In this document: positions 8,570-17,385 of the stretch, one piece after another
Layout of the letters: the number at the start of each line of letters is the position of its first letter
How positions within the stretch are numbered: position 1 is the stretch's first letter
Assembly (NCBI GenBank): GCA_023423535.1
Contig: JAFAFL010000109.1
Location: 62,001 to 126,000 of the forward strand
DNA length: 64,000 bases
From: Pseudomonadota bacterium
Lineage (GTDB): Bacteria > Myxococcota > Myxococcia > Myxococcales > Myxococcaceae
Direction of reading: 5' to 3'
Notes under the pieces: model-generated
The model's input: the letters and a program-made list of their open reading frames with translations, nothing else
Databases searched by the model: none
What the model was told of the DNA's origin: nothing
Program-made: the position numbers and the translations under genes

Positions 8570-9631
8570 ATGCTTCCACTGGTGGTCGTCGCGCAGCTCG
8601 TGCTGGCGCAGGAGTTCGGCCTGGACCTCACCGAGGAGGGCCCGGAGCTGCGGCCGTCAATCGCACTCATCGGTATCTCCACCGACGCGCAGCGCATCGA
8701 TTCCGCCGCGCGCGCAGGTGACTCACTTCTTCGCTTCGTCGAAGCGGGCGCCTTCTCCCGAATCGTCCCGCCGGCCGAGGCCCGCTCCCTTCTCGACCGC
8801 GAGGGCGAGGTGGCCGACGCGATGTCCTGCCGCGACGCGGAGTGCATGACGCAGCTGTGCCACCGGCTCGGCGTGGATCGCGTGATCATCGGCGAGCTGT
8901 CGGCGACCGAGCTCACACTCCTCGGACACGACTGGGGCGAGCCCACCGTCGAGTCCGCGGTCATTCCCGCGAAGCTCCTCGGCGGACGGGATCTGGATCG
9001 CCGGCTCGCGCCATTCGTGCAGCCGTTGCTCACGCGGCTCGCTGTGCCGCTCGGGCAGCTGCGGGTGCGCTCCGAACCTCCGGCGAGCGAGGTCCGCGTC
9101 GGCGAACGAGTGGTGGGGCAGGGCGCGGAGCTGGACGTGACGGTCCCCGCGGGATCGCACGTGCTGCGTGTCTCCGCACCCGAGCACCTCGATCACGAGG
9201 AGCCCGTCACCGTTGCCTCTGCCGGCGTGCAGGAGGTCGCGGTGACGTTGAAGCGCCCGAAGATCGTCGTGGCCGAGCCGGTGATGGATCCCTCGCTGCA
9301 GGCGGAGCGCGAGCGCCGACAGAAGCTCCCCGAGCCTCGGAAGCAGAAGTCGGCGTGGCAGCGTCCGGGACTGTGGACCGCGCTCGCAGGCGCCGCGGCA
9401 GTGGGCGTGGGGATCGGCTTCGGCCTCAGCGCGCAGAACGTGAAGCGGCGCGCGGTGGACGCGAACGGAGATGGCGTGCTCGAGGTGACGCGGCGAGAGG
9501 TGCAGGGCGCGCGGCGCGATGCGCAGGTGGCGAACATCGCCGGAGGGGTCGGGCTCGCGGCGCTGGCGGGTGGCGGCGTGTGGTTCTTCTTCGATGGCGG
9601 CGCAGGAGGAGGGATCCATGGTTCGTTCTGA
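8570..9631 (+). CDS. PEGA-domain membrane protein with CsgG/TolB-like N-terminal part
   Basis: 353 residues. The N-terminal signal is short (MLPLVVVAQLVLAQ). Residues 25-150 alternate beta and alpha and look like the nucleotide-free fold used by CsgG/TolB-type envelope proteins (SIALIGIS, DRVIIGELS). Residues 165-230 contain a PEGA-type surface beta module (GQLRVRSEPPASEVRVGERVVG, PAGSHVLRVSAPEHL). A hydrophobic segment near 270-290 and a Gly-rich hydrophobic C-terminus follow. Its end overlaps the next gene by 14 bases, so it is probably co-expressed with the MopE-like lipoprotein. Specific role unknown; probably envelope-associated. Confidence 0.65.
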   Translation: MLPLVVVAQLVLAQEFGLDLTEEGPELRPSIALIGISTDAQRIDSAARAGDSLLRFVEAGAFSRIVPPAEARSLLDREGEVADAMSCRDAECMTQLCHRLGVDRVIIGELSATELTLLGHDWGEPTVESAVIPAKLLGGRDLDRRLAPFVQPLLTRLAVPLGQLRVRSEPPASEVRVGERVVGQGAELDVTVPAGSHVLRVSAPEHLDHEEPVTVASAGVQEVAVTLKRPKIVVAEPVMDPSLQAERERRQKLPEPRKQKSAWQRPGLWTALAGAAAVGVGIGFGLSAQNVKRRAVDANGDGVLEVTRREVQGARRDAQVANIAGGVGLAALAGGGVWFFFDGGAGGGIHGSF

Positions 9632-10676
9632 AAACGTCGCGCTCATCTGCGCTCTGTTGGTGCTCTCCTCCTGTCGCGTGGACGTGCCGCTCGACGCGCG
9701 CTTCGCCTGCCAGAGCGACGCGGACTGCGGCGGCGACGGCCTCGTCTGCGCTCCACATCCGGGCGACCACGGCGTGTGCTGCCTCCCCGTTGCGGAGACC
9801 TGCAACGGCCTCGACGACGACTGCGATGGCGGCATCGACGAAGAGCTCGCCGCGCTGTCCTGCTACTCGGGCCCGGAGGGAACGCAGGGCATCGGCGCGT
9901 GCAGGGCGGGCGCGCGTCCCTGTCAGAGCGGCACCTTCGTCGAGGCCTGCGCGGGCGAGGTCGTCCCCACCGAAGAGCTGTGCAACGGCCTCGACGACGA
10001 CTGCGACGGTGAGCTCGATGAAGGGTTCGACCTCACGACCGACCGCCTCCACTGCGGCGCGTGTGGCAACGCCTGTTCGCAATCGCAGGAGTGCGTCGGC
10101 GGCGAGTGCATCGCCTCGGCGGAGTCCTCCTGCTCCGACGGCGTCGACAACGATCAGAACGCGCAGACCGACTGCGAGGACCCGCAGTGCGACGGCCGCA
10201 GCTGCGGCACCGGTTGCCTGTGCGAAGCGCTGAAGGCGACCGAACTCGCGTGCGACGACGGTGCGGACAACGACGGCGACGGGCGGATCGACTGCCAGGA
10301 CGAAGACTGCGCCGGGAAGCTCTGCGCCACGCCGAGCACCTTCACCTGCGACTCGATGCGACGGTGCTCCTGCGACGGAACGTTGCCCGCGGTGCCGGAA
10401 GCGGACGGCGCCTGCAACGACGACAGGGACAACGACTGCGACGGCTTCACCGATTGCGAGGACAGCGGCTGCGACGGGGCCTCGTGTGGTGAGGGCTGCC
10501 TCTGCCGGGCGACGCGACGCGCGGAGGCGGACTGCGGCGATCGTGCGGACAACGATGGCGACGGACTCGCGGACTGCGCCGACGCGCTGGACTGTCCGCA
10601 GGGGACGGCGTGCACCTACCAGCAGGGCCCGCACGTGAGAACGGGCGTGTGCCAGCCGAACCGGGCCTGCAAGTGA
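9618..10676 (+). CDS. MopE-like metal-binding repeat lipoprotein
   Basis: 352 residues. The signal peptide ends LLVLSSC (lipobox). The mature part is Cys- and Asp-rich, with two CNGLDDDCDGxxDE motifs typical of the MopE-type putative metal-binding repeat and several related CxDxxDNDxDGxxDC units. These repeats suggest calcium- or metal-stabilised surface modules. The ATG at 9618 has a textbook RBS (GGAGGAGGG) and lies inside the end of the PEGA gene. The downstream gene starts in its stop codon (GTGA). Similar proteins are abundant in Myxococcota; function unknown. Confidence 0.85.
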   Translation: MVRSENVALICALLVLSSCRVDVPLDARFACQSDADCGGDGLVCAPHPGDHGVCCLPVAETCNGLDDDCDGGIDEELAALSCYSGPEGTQGIGACRAGARPCQSGTFVEACAGEVVPTEELCNGLDDDCDGELDEGFDLTTDRLHCGACGNACSQSQECVGGECIASAESSCSDGVDNDQNAQTDCEDPQCDGRSCGTGCLCEALKATELACDDGADNDGDGRIDCQDEDCAGKLCATPSTFTCDSMRRCSCDGTLPAVPEADGACNDDRDNDCDGFTDCEDSGCDGASCGEGCLCRATRRAEADCGDRADNDGDGLADCADALDCPQGTACTYQQGPHVRTGVCQPNRACK

Positions 10677-11047
10677 TCGTCTCGGTCACCTCCATCGAGC
10701 TGAAGTCGCCGTGGCTCTTCTTCCGGCTCTCGTGGCACGGCCTGCACATCTCGCGTCAGGCGCGCGCGCACCCGGGCTTCATCCGGATGAAGAACATCGG
10801 GTTCGGGCGGCTGCACTACACGCTGTCTGCATGGACCTCCGAGGAGGAGATGCACCGTTTCGTGCGCACCGGCGCGCACCAACGAGCGATGCGTGAGACC
10901 GCGAAGCTCTCACGCGTGCTGCGTACCCTGACCTATGCGTCCGAGACGTTCCCCTCGTGGAAGGAGGCGAAGCGCCTGCTCGCGGAGAGCCCCGACGCGC
11001 ACGAGGTCGACTTCACCCGCCGCTTCGAACCGCCCCCCCGTACGTAG
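10673..11047 (+). CDS. Small dimeric alpha/beta-barrel-like protein
   Basis: 124 residues from a GTG that overlaps the preceding TGA (GTGA). The sequence runs through a hydrophobic beta strand, helix, then FIRMKNIGFGRLHYTLS and WTSEEEMHRFVRTGAHQ. That is the pattern of ABM-like or CrtA-like ferredoxin-fold proteins, in which a strand-Trp-helix segment follows a substrate pocket. No catalytic residues can be assigned. It ends three bases before the convergent TPR gene. Function unknown; a heme-degrading or oxygenase-like role would be speculation. Confidence 0.6.
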   Translation: MIVSVTSIELKSPWLFFRLSWHGLHISRQARAHPGFIRMKNIGFGRLHYTLSAWTSEEEMHRFVRTGAHQRAMRETAKLSRVLRTLTYASETFPSWKEAKRLLAESPDAHEVDFTRRFEPPPRT

Positions 11048-11050
11048 CGG

Positions 11051-12970
11051 TCACAGACCCGGCACGTCCTTCGCCAGCCGCTTCGCCGCCTTCGCGGCCT
11101 CGGGGTGATCCCGCTGCAGCTCCGCCGCGCGCTCGTACGACCGGCGCGCCTCGTCGGTCTTCTTCTGCGCCTCGTAGAGCTGCCCGAGCGCGAAGTGCGG
11201 CTCGCCCAGCTCCGGGTCGGCCGCCGCGGCTGCCGTGAAGAGCTCCTCCGCCCGCTTCGCGTCGCCCTTCCGGTACTTCGCGTGCCCCATATAGAGGAGG
11301 CCCAGCGCGTGCGCCGGGGCATCCTTCAGGAGGGCGTCAAGCACCCGCACCGCAGCGTCGGTGTCACCGCCGCGGTGATAGAGGAAGCCAAGCTCCGCGC
11401 GCGCATCGAGCTGCGCCGGATCCCTCGCGGTGACCGCCTCCAGCTCCGCCAGCGCGAGGTCCGGACGTCCGCGCCGCGCGTGAACGATCCCCAGCCGCGC
11501 CTGGACGCTCGAATCTCCCGGCGCCGCCTCGCGGGCCTCGTTGAGCGTCTTCGTCGCCAGCTCCCACTGGCCCATGGCGAGATACAGATCCGCGAGCCCG
11601 AGCAGCGCCGCCGGATGTCCGGGCTCCTCCTCCAGCACCTTCCGGAAGAGCGGCTCCGCCTTCTGCGACACGCGCTTGCGCGCATAGGCCCGCGCGAGAT
11701 CGAGCCGGGCCTCGGGAGAGGGCTGCAGCTCCAGCCGCTTCTGGTACGCCGCCAGCGCCGCGTCCACGTCACCTCTCGCGAGGTACACCTCACCCAGCGC
11801 CGCCTGCGCGCTCGCGTTCTGCGGCAGCGCCTTCACCGCGGTCTCCAGCGTGCTCACCGCCTCCGCCGTGCGCCCCAGCTCGAGGTAGGTGCGCGCGAGC
11901 CCGCGATAGGCCTCGGCGTTGAGGTAGCGATCGTCGCGCGTCTTCTCCACCGCCTTCTTGAACGCCTCCAGCGCGCGGTCGCGCATGCCCTGCTTGAGGT
12001 AGAGCTCGCCGAGCTTCACGTAGGGACCGGACGCGCGCGGCTCGAGCTCCAGCGCCCGCTCGAAGGACTTCGTCGCCCGCCGCGTGTCGCCCAACCGGAA
12101 CAGCGAGAGTCCGAGGTTGAAGTGCGCCTCCGCGTACTTCGGGTCGCTCTCGATCGCCTTCTGGAAGTGGGACGCCGCGCGCGCGTGCTGCTCCACCGCA
12201 TCGAGCGCCACGCCGAGGTTGTTGTGCGCCCGCGCATGCCGGGGATCGACCGCCAGCGCGCGCTCGTACTCGACCCGCGCCTCGCTGATCTTCCCCTCGC
12301 GCATCAGCAGCACGCCGAGGTTGTAGTGCGCCTCCGCATCACCCAGCGCCGCGCGCGTGGCCTCCCGCAACACCGTCTGGGCCTCGGCGAACTTCTGCCG
12401 GTCCGCCAGCGCCTTCCCGAGGTTCACCCGCGCCGCCGTCAGCTCCGGGTTCAGCTCCAGCGCGCGCCGGTATTGCGCGATCGCGTCGTCCGTCCGCAGC
12501 CGGTGGTCGAGCGCCTCGCCGTAGTTGAACCGCAGCAGCGCGTCGTCCGGCAGGAGCTCCACCGCGCGACCGAAGTGCCGCACCGCGCCCTCGCCATCGC
12601 CGCTCTCCCGCGCCAGCAGCGCCCGCTCCGCATGCAGCGCCGCGTCGTCGTCGTTCCGCTCCAGCGCGGCGTCGAGCAGCGCGAGCGCCGACTGCACCTC
12701 ACCGCTCTGCCGCTGCGCGCGCGCGAGCAGCAGGGTGACCTCCGCGTTCTGCGGCTCCCGACCAGCGAGCGAGAGCAGGGGAGGGACCGCGCGCTTCGGC
12801 TGCCCCAGCGCGAGGAACGCCCGCCCGAGCCTGAGCAGGGCCTCCGCGTCCTCCGGCGCCTGCGCGAGCCGCTGCTCCTCGACCTTCACCGTCCGCTCCA
12901 GCGCGGCCCGCTCCCGCGGGGTCTGTCCGAGCGCGACGGCGGATACGACCACGAGCACCAGCGGGGTCAT
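11051..12970 (-). CDS. Periplasmic TPR protein, last gene of the Glt/Nfs-like cluster
   Basis: 639 residues: signal peptide (MTPLVLVVVSAVALGQTP), then about 16 tandem tetratricopeptide repeats covering nearly the whole protein (AHNNLGVALD, AEAHFNLGLSLF, ALLGLADLYLAMGQ). TPR arrays act as protein-interaction scaffolds. I chose ATG 12970 over the overlapping GTG at 12973 because GGAG lies about 7 nt upstream. The gene starts 4 nt after the preceding lipoprotein stop and is the eighth of eight consecutive minus-strand genes. By size and fold it could correspond to GltC-like periplasmic TPR proteins of M. xanthus gliding; identity would need alignment. Confidence 0.85.
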   Translation of the reverse strand: MTPLVLVVVSAVALGQTPRERAALERTVKVEEQRLAQAPEDAEALLRLGRAFLALGQPKRAVPPLLSLAGREPQNAEVTLLLARAQRQSGEVQSALALLDAALERNDDDAALHAERALLARESGDGEGAVRHFGRAVELLPDDALLRFNYGEALDHRLRTDDAIAQYRRALELNPELTAARVNLGKALADRQKFAEAQTVLREATRAALGDAEAHYNLGVLLMREGKISEARVEYERALAVDPRHARAHNNLGVALDAVEQHARAASHFQKAIESDPKYAEAHFNLGLSLFRLGDTRRATKSFERALELEPRASGPYVKLGELYLKQGMRDRALEAFKKAVEKTRDDRYLNAEAYRGLARTYLELGRTAEAVSTLETAVKALPQNASAQAALGEVYLARGDVDAALAAYQKRLELQPSPEARLDLARAYARKRVSQKAEPLFRKVLEEEPGHPAALLGLADLYLAMGQWELATKTLNEAREAAPGDSSVQARLGIVHARRGRPDLALAELEAVTARDPAQLDARAELGFLYHRGGDTDAAVRVLDALLKDAPAHALGLLYMGHAKYRKGDAKRAEELFTAAAAADPELGEPHFALGQLYEAQKKTDEARRSYERAAELQRDHPEAAKAAKRLAKDVPGL

Positions 12971-12974
12971 CACG

Positions 12975-13619
12975 TCACTCCACCCAGGGGCTGGCGCGGG
13001 CGTCGAAGGTCTTCTTCGCCAGCGCGTTCTTGTGCGTCTCCCACTGCGCGCGCGCCGCCTCCGCCTCCGCGGCCCGCCCCTCCTTCACCTTCGCCCGACG
13101 CGCGACCACGTCCGCCTCGCACGCCTTCGCCTGCGCCTCGAACTCGAGGGGGTCGAGCTTCTCGGATCCTTCGACCTTCGCCTTCCGCGCCGCGGAAAGC
13201 CGCGAGAGCTCGAAGCGCGCCAGTGCACAGCGCAGCGCCAGCGCCTCCACGTCCGCCACGGCCACGTTCACCTTCTGCCGCGCACGCAGGAAGTGCAGTC
13301 GCGCATCCGCCTCCGCCAGCGCGAGGTCCGCCACCTCCAGCGAAGGCGCGTCCTTTGCCCGCTTCACCTCCGCCTTCGCATCGTCCCGCCGAGACTTCGC
13401 CCGCCGCAGCGCCTCGCGGGTGCGGAGGATCTCGTTCTGCGCCTCGTCGCGGCGATCCACCGCCAGCGCCAGCTCGTTCTCCGACTCCAGCAGCTCGATG
13501 CGCGCCTCGAACGGAAGCTTCGACACCATCGCGTCCGGCACGCGCTGCCCGTATTTGCCCGCGCAACCGGTGAGCGCCGCGGCCACTGCCACCGCGCACA
13601 GAACGCCCGTCACCCTCAT
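12975..13619 (-). CDS. Coiled-coil lipoprotein of the Glt/Nfs-like cluster
   Basis: 214 residues. Lipoprotein signal MRVTGVLCAVAVAAALTGC, then a long Ala/Glu/Lys/Arg-rich helix (about residues 40-205) with few Gly or Pro, predicted coiled coil, resembling the periplasmic hairpins of outer-membrane efflux or tether proteins. Start overlaps the upstream stop (ATGA), implying translational coupling. It probably anchors to the outer membrane and contacts the periplasmic TPR proteins encoded on either side; this is inference. No named family recognised. Confidence 0.8.
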   Translation of the reverse strand: MRVTGVLCAVAVAAALTGCAGKYGQRVPDAMVSKLPFEARIELLESENELALAVDRRDEAQNEILRTREALRRAKSRRDDAKAEVKRAKDAPSLEVADLALAEADARLHFLRARQKVNVAVADVEALALRCALARFELSRLSAARKAKVEGSEKLDPLEFEAQAKACEADVVARRAKVKEGRAAEAEAARAQWETHKNALAKKTFDARASPWVE

Positions 13620-14104
13620 CGCACCCTCGCTTCGAACCTGCCGAACACGGTGCGCCCGGACGCGGCGTGGGTCCCGTTCTCGAACGTCAGGTTCAGCTCG
13701 CCTTCGACCAACGCGCCCTCCTGCAGCTCCTTCTCGAAGGTCAGCTGCCCGCGCTGCAGCGGCGGAAACTGGGTCAGCGCATCGCCCTGCACGCTGCGCG
13801 CGACCTTGCCGCGCACCTGACCCAGCGCGTCCTCTTCGGTCAGATCCAGCGGCTCGCGCGCATCCACCCGCGTGCCCACGAGCGACGCGCTCACCCGCAG
13901 CACCACGTCCTCGCCCGCGCCCTGCGGCATCACGAAGCGCAGCGCGAGCTCGTCCACCGTCTTCACCACCTCCACCTTCCGGTAGCTGAGGTCCACGAGC
14001 TCCGTCAGGCTCCCATCCAGCGCCGGGTCCCGGCCGCAGCCACTGGCGGTGACCAGCGCCACGCAGGCGACGGCGCTCACGCTCACGAAGCGAAGCGCGG
14101 TCAC
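13616..14104 (-). CDS. Small beta-rich lipoprotein (paralogue of the gene at 37723)
   Basis: 162 residues from a GTG that overlaps the upstream TGA (GTGA), with GGAGG 7 nt before it. An alternative GTG five codons earlier lacks that RBS. Signal with lipobox-like ASGC. The mature domain begins LDGSLTELVDLSYRKVEV and ends with SGRTVFGRFEA, and is mostly beta. The gene at 37723-38211 encodes a protein of the same length with the same opening (LEGSVEELFPLD) and ending (GRTLTGTFRA). Function unknown; co-encoded with Glt/Nfs-like components. Confidence 0.8.
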   Translation of the reverse strand: MTALRFVSVSAVACVALVTASGCGRDPALDGSLTELVDLSYRKVEVVKTVDELALRFVMPQGAGEDVVLRVSASLVGTRVDAREPLDLTEEDALGQVRGKVARSVQGDALTQFPPLQRGQLTFEKELQEGALVEGELNLTFENGTHAASGRTVFGRFEARVR

Positions 14105-17100
14105 CGGCAGGTCCTCCACTCCGGATCCACGCCCGGTCCGTTGAGCCCCGCCTCGTCCTTCAACACGCCCAGCTCGCGGCGAGCGCCCTCGGTGTCACCG
14201 TAGCGGCAGCGCAGCGACGCAAGGTTTGCGCGCGCGCCGGGATGCGTGGGGTCCGCGTCGAGCGCACGTCCGTACGCCTCGCGCGCCTCCATCGACTTGC
14301 CGGCGAGCAGCAGGGACAGCCCCAACGCGCTGTGAGCCGACGCGCGTCCCTCGTCCAGCTCCGCCGCGCGACCGAGCGCCAGCTGCGCCTCCGGAAGCTT
14401 GCGCGCCTCCAGATAGGCAAGACCCAGCGCCTCGAGCGCCTCCGCCGTCTGCACCTGCTCCGCCTTGCGCAGCAGCGCGTCGAGGTTCGGCACCGAAGGC
14501 TTCGGCGAGACGCGGGCCACCGGGTCCTTCACCTCGTCCGCACGCGTGCGGCAGCCGATCGCCGCGGCGGTGAAGACCTCCAGCGACTCGGCGCGGGACA
14601 CGCACGCCTTGAGCACGTTGTCCGCGCGCTGCTTCACCGGCGTGACCTGCTCCTTCACCGCCTGCCGGAACTGCGCGACCTCCGCGGGAGAGAGCCCTTC
14701 GGGAAGAGGGCTCGCCTCCACCACGTCCGCCACGTGCCCGTACGCGAGGCCCAGCCGCCAGAGCGACGCCACCGCGTACTCCGGCGCGCCGATGGAGGCG
14801 ACCTGCGTGTAGAGCCCCTCGAGCTGCTGCAGCAGCGCGACCTTCTGCTCGACCTCCTCGTTGGGGAGCGCCTTGAACGACCGGTAGAAGAGCTCGGCCA
14901 CGAACCAGATCGCCTTCGCGGTCTCCTCCGACTGTCCGTTCGGTCCGTTGGCGATGACGCCCAGCGTGGCGACCAGCGGCTCCGGATCCTCGTTCGCCGC
15001 CGCGAGCCTCGCCTGCGCCTCTGCGAGCACCGCGCCCGCCGCCGCGTCGAACTTGTCGAGCTTCAGCGCCTGCTCCGCCGCTGCGCGCGCCTTCGCCAGC
15101 TCGCCCGCGTCGAGGTGCGTCTGCGCGATGAGCGTGAGCAGCTCCGCACGCCGCGAGCCCGCCACCTCCACGCCCTTCTCCAGCGCCTTCACCGCGCCGT
15201 TCGAATCACCCAGCGCGCGCCGCAGCCGCGCCGCTGCCAGCCACCCGTCGAGCGCCGCCCCATCCGGATGCAGCCGCGCACCGAGCAGCTCGTAGTGGTC
15301 CGCCGCCTCGCCGAACCGCCCGACCTCCCCCGCGTGCCGGCCCATCGTCAGCAGCACCGGCGAGAGGAAGCCCGACTTCGGGTACTCGTTGGCGAAGCGC
15401 TTCCCCAACTCGTTCGCCTTGCCGAAGTCGCCCTTCTCGCGCGCCGCGGTGAACGCCCCGTAGAGCGCCTTCTCGCCCATCTCCGCGCCGCGGTTCTCGT
15501 CCGCCACCTTCACCAGGCCCGCCACCACGTCGCCCAGCTCCTGCGACGAACGCAGCGCCAGCTCGCCCAGCGCATCGCTGCGGCTCTGGTCCACGATCCC
15601 GCGCACCTCCGCGAGGAACTGGGGCGGCAGCGGTGCGCCGAGCAGCTTCTTGCCCGTCTCCTCCAGCCCCTTGAAGTCGTTGCGCTGCCGGTGCGCGTCG
15701 AGCGCGAGGTGTCCTGCCACCGCCGCGTCCTTGTGCGCCGGGTGCGCGAGCGCGAAGGCGAGGAACAATTCGCCGCTCTTCTCGAAGTCGCCGTCGTCGT
15801 AGTGCGCGCGGGCGATGTTGAACTTCACCTCCACCGCGCGCTCGCCCTGCGGATAGCGCGACACGTACTGTGCGCCGAGCAGCTTCAGCGCCTGCCGCGC
15901 GTCCGCGACCTCGAAGGCATCCAGCCTCGTCGCGTTCTCCTTCCGCAGCCCGCTGAAGTGGGCGAGCAGCGCGCCGTAGAGCGCGTCCTCGTGCGTGCCC
16001 GCGCTCTCCGCGAGATCCTTCGGCGGCTTCTCCAGCAGCCTCGCGAGCTCCTCGAACTGCCGCGCCGCCTTCGGGAACTCCTTTGCCGCGTAGAGCGCGT
16101 CCGCGCGGTTGCGCATCATCGTGTGGACGAACGCCTTCGGCCGGAAGAGCGAGAGGTACTCGCCGTAGGCCTCCGCCGAACGCGCGAAGAGCTTCGGGTC
16201 GTCCTTCTTCTGCGCGGCCACGTGCAGCGTCGTCGCGAGGTCGCGTCCCATCTCCTCCAGCTCGCCCAGCTCGGAGGCGCGCGCCTTCTCCTCCTTGAAC
16301 GGATCGCCGCGCACCTGCACCGCCGCGCGCACGAGGTAGCGCACGTCCTCCGGCTCCGGCAGCACCTTGCCCTTCGCCGCCTTCAGCGCGTCGTAGAGCT
16401 TCTGCGAGCGCTCGAGGTCCAGCTCCGGATCGCTCTGCAGCTCCATCAGCCGGCGCAGCGCGGGGATGGCCCATTCGTACTGCTGCTTGATGAAGTAGCG
16501 CGTGCCGAGCTTCTCCAGCGCCAGCACGTAGGTCGCGCGCGAGTCGGAGAGCTTCTCGAAGTAGTTCAGCGCGCCCTTCGCCGGCCGGGCCTCGGTGTAC
16601 GAATAGACGAGGTCCAGCAACGCCTCGCGCTTCACGTTCAGCGCGCGCGCCGGATCCTGGCCGGGGAGGGGAGACGACGCGGCGGCGGCCTCGAAGTAGG
16701 TCACCGCGTCCGCGTGCTTGCCCTGGTTGATGCGGATCCAGCCCATCTTGTAGCGGGCGAGGTCGTGTGTCGGTGAGGGCGGCGCGTCGAGGATCTGCTG
16801 GAAGTGCCGCTCCGCCTGCGCGAGGTCCGCGCGGTCGAAGTGGTAGTCGCCGAGGATCTGCAGCGCGTCGAGCCGCAGCGGGCTCTGCGGAAACTTCCGC
16901 GTCAGCTCCGCCAGCGTCTTCAGCATCTCGTCGAACTGCCCGAGCTCGCGCTGCTCGTGCGCGAGGAAGAACGTGACCTTGTCCGCGTCCGCGAAGTCCG
17001 GGTGCTCGCGCAGCAGGCGCCCGTAGAGCTGCACCGCCTTCTCCTTCAAGAGGCGCGTCTCCGGCGAGACCATGGCGCCCTTCGCGCCCTCCGGACGCTG

Positions 17101-17385
17101 CTCGGCGGCGAGGTAGAAGACGTAGCGGCTCTTCTCCACGTACAGCTCGGCGAGGCGGAACTGCAGGTCGGGCAGGTAGGGCGCGTTGCGCGACCGGGCG
17201 ATGAGGCGCTCCGTCTCGCCGATGGAGCGGTCCACCTTGAAGATGTCGCGGCGGAGCTTCTCCACCAGCTCGCGCTTCTCGCGGGCGCGGGCCTGCAGCG
17301 GGTTCGACTCCAGCGGCGACGGTTGCGCGCTCGCGACGGAGGCGCAGAGGACGAGGGCAACGAAGAGCGGCTGAGCGCGGCTCAT
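14101..17385 (-). CDS. Giant periplasmic TPR protein, GltD/AgmU-like
   Basis: 1094 residues. Cleavable signal (ending SVASAQPS) followed by helical repeats throughout: divergent TPRs at about 70-330 and 430-800, and canonical TPRs near 1000-1075 (ALGLAYLEARKLPEAQ, HSALGLSLLLAGKSMEARE). Size, signal peptide and position next to an FHA/AgmX protein, a beta-barrel and a second TPR protein match AgmU/GltD of the M. xanthus A-motility complex, or NfsD of the spore-coat complex. Start overlaps the previous stop (ATGA). The assignment rests on architecture and context, not alignment. Confidence 0.8.
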   Translation of the reverse strand: MSRAQPLFVALVLCASVASAQPSPLESNPLQARAREKRELVEKLRRDIFKVDRSIGETERLIARSRNAPYLPDLQFRLAELYVEKSRYVFYLAAEQRPEGAKGAMVSPETRLLKEKAVQLYGRLLREHPDFADADKVTFFLAHEQRELGQFDEMLKTLAELTRKFPQSPLRLDALQILGDYHFDRADLAQAERHFQQILDAPPSPTHDLARYKMGWIRINQGKHADAVTYFEAAAASSPLPGQDPARALNVKREALLDLVYSYTEARPAKGALNYFEKLSDSRATYVLALEKLGTRYFIKQQYEWAIPALRRLMELQSDPELDLERSQKLYDALKAAKGKVLPEPEDVRYLVRAAVQVRGDPFKEEKARASELGELEEMGRDLATTLHVAAQKKDDPKLFARSAEAYGEYLSLFRPKAFVHTMMRNRADALYAAKEFPKAARQFEELARLLEKPPKDLAESAGTHEDALYGALLAHFSGLRKENATRLDAFEVADARQALKLLGAQYVSRYPQGERAVEVKFNIARAHYDDGDFEKSGELFLAFALAHPAHKDAAVAGHLALDAHRQRNDFKGLEETGKKLLGAPLPPQFLAEVRGIVDQSRSDALGELALRSSQELGDVVAGLVKVADENRGAEMGEKALYGAFTAAREKGDFGKANELGKRFANEYPKSGFLSPVLLTMGRHAGEVGRFGEAADHYELLGARLHPDGAALDGWLAAARLRRALGDSNGAVKALEKGVEVAGSRRAELLTLIAQTHLDAGELAKARAAAEQALKLDKFDAAAGAVLAEAQARLAAANEDPEPLVATLGVIANGPNGQSEETAKAIWFVAELFYRSFKALPNEEVEQKVALLQQLEGLYTQVASIGAPEYAVASLWRLGLAYGHVADVVEASPLPEGLSPAEVAQFRQAVKEQVTPVKQRADNVLKACVSRAESLEVFTAAAIGCRTRADEVKDPVARVSPKPSVPNLDALLRKAEQVQTAEALEALGLAYLEARKLPEAQLALGRAAELDEGRASAHSALGLSLLLAGKSMEAREAYGRALDADPTHPGARANLASLRCRYGDTEGARRELGVLKDEAGLNGPGVDPEWRTCR

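Noticed and set aside
11105..13573. Long plus-strand open frame opposite the TPR and coiled-coil genes
   Set aside because: The opposite strand has recognisable TPR repeats and a lipobox with overlapping start and stop codons. This frame is a GC-driven shadow.
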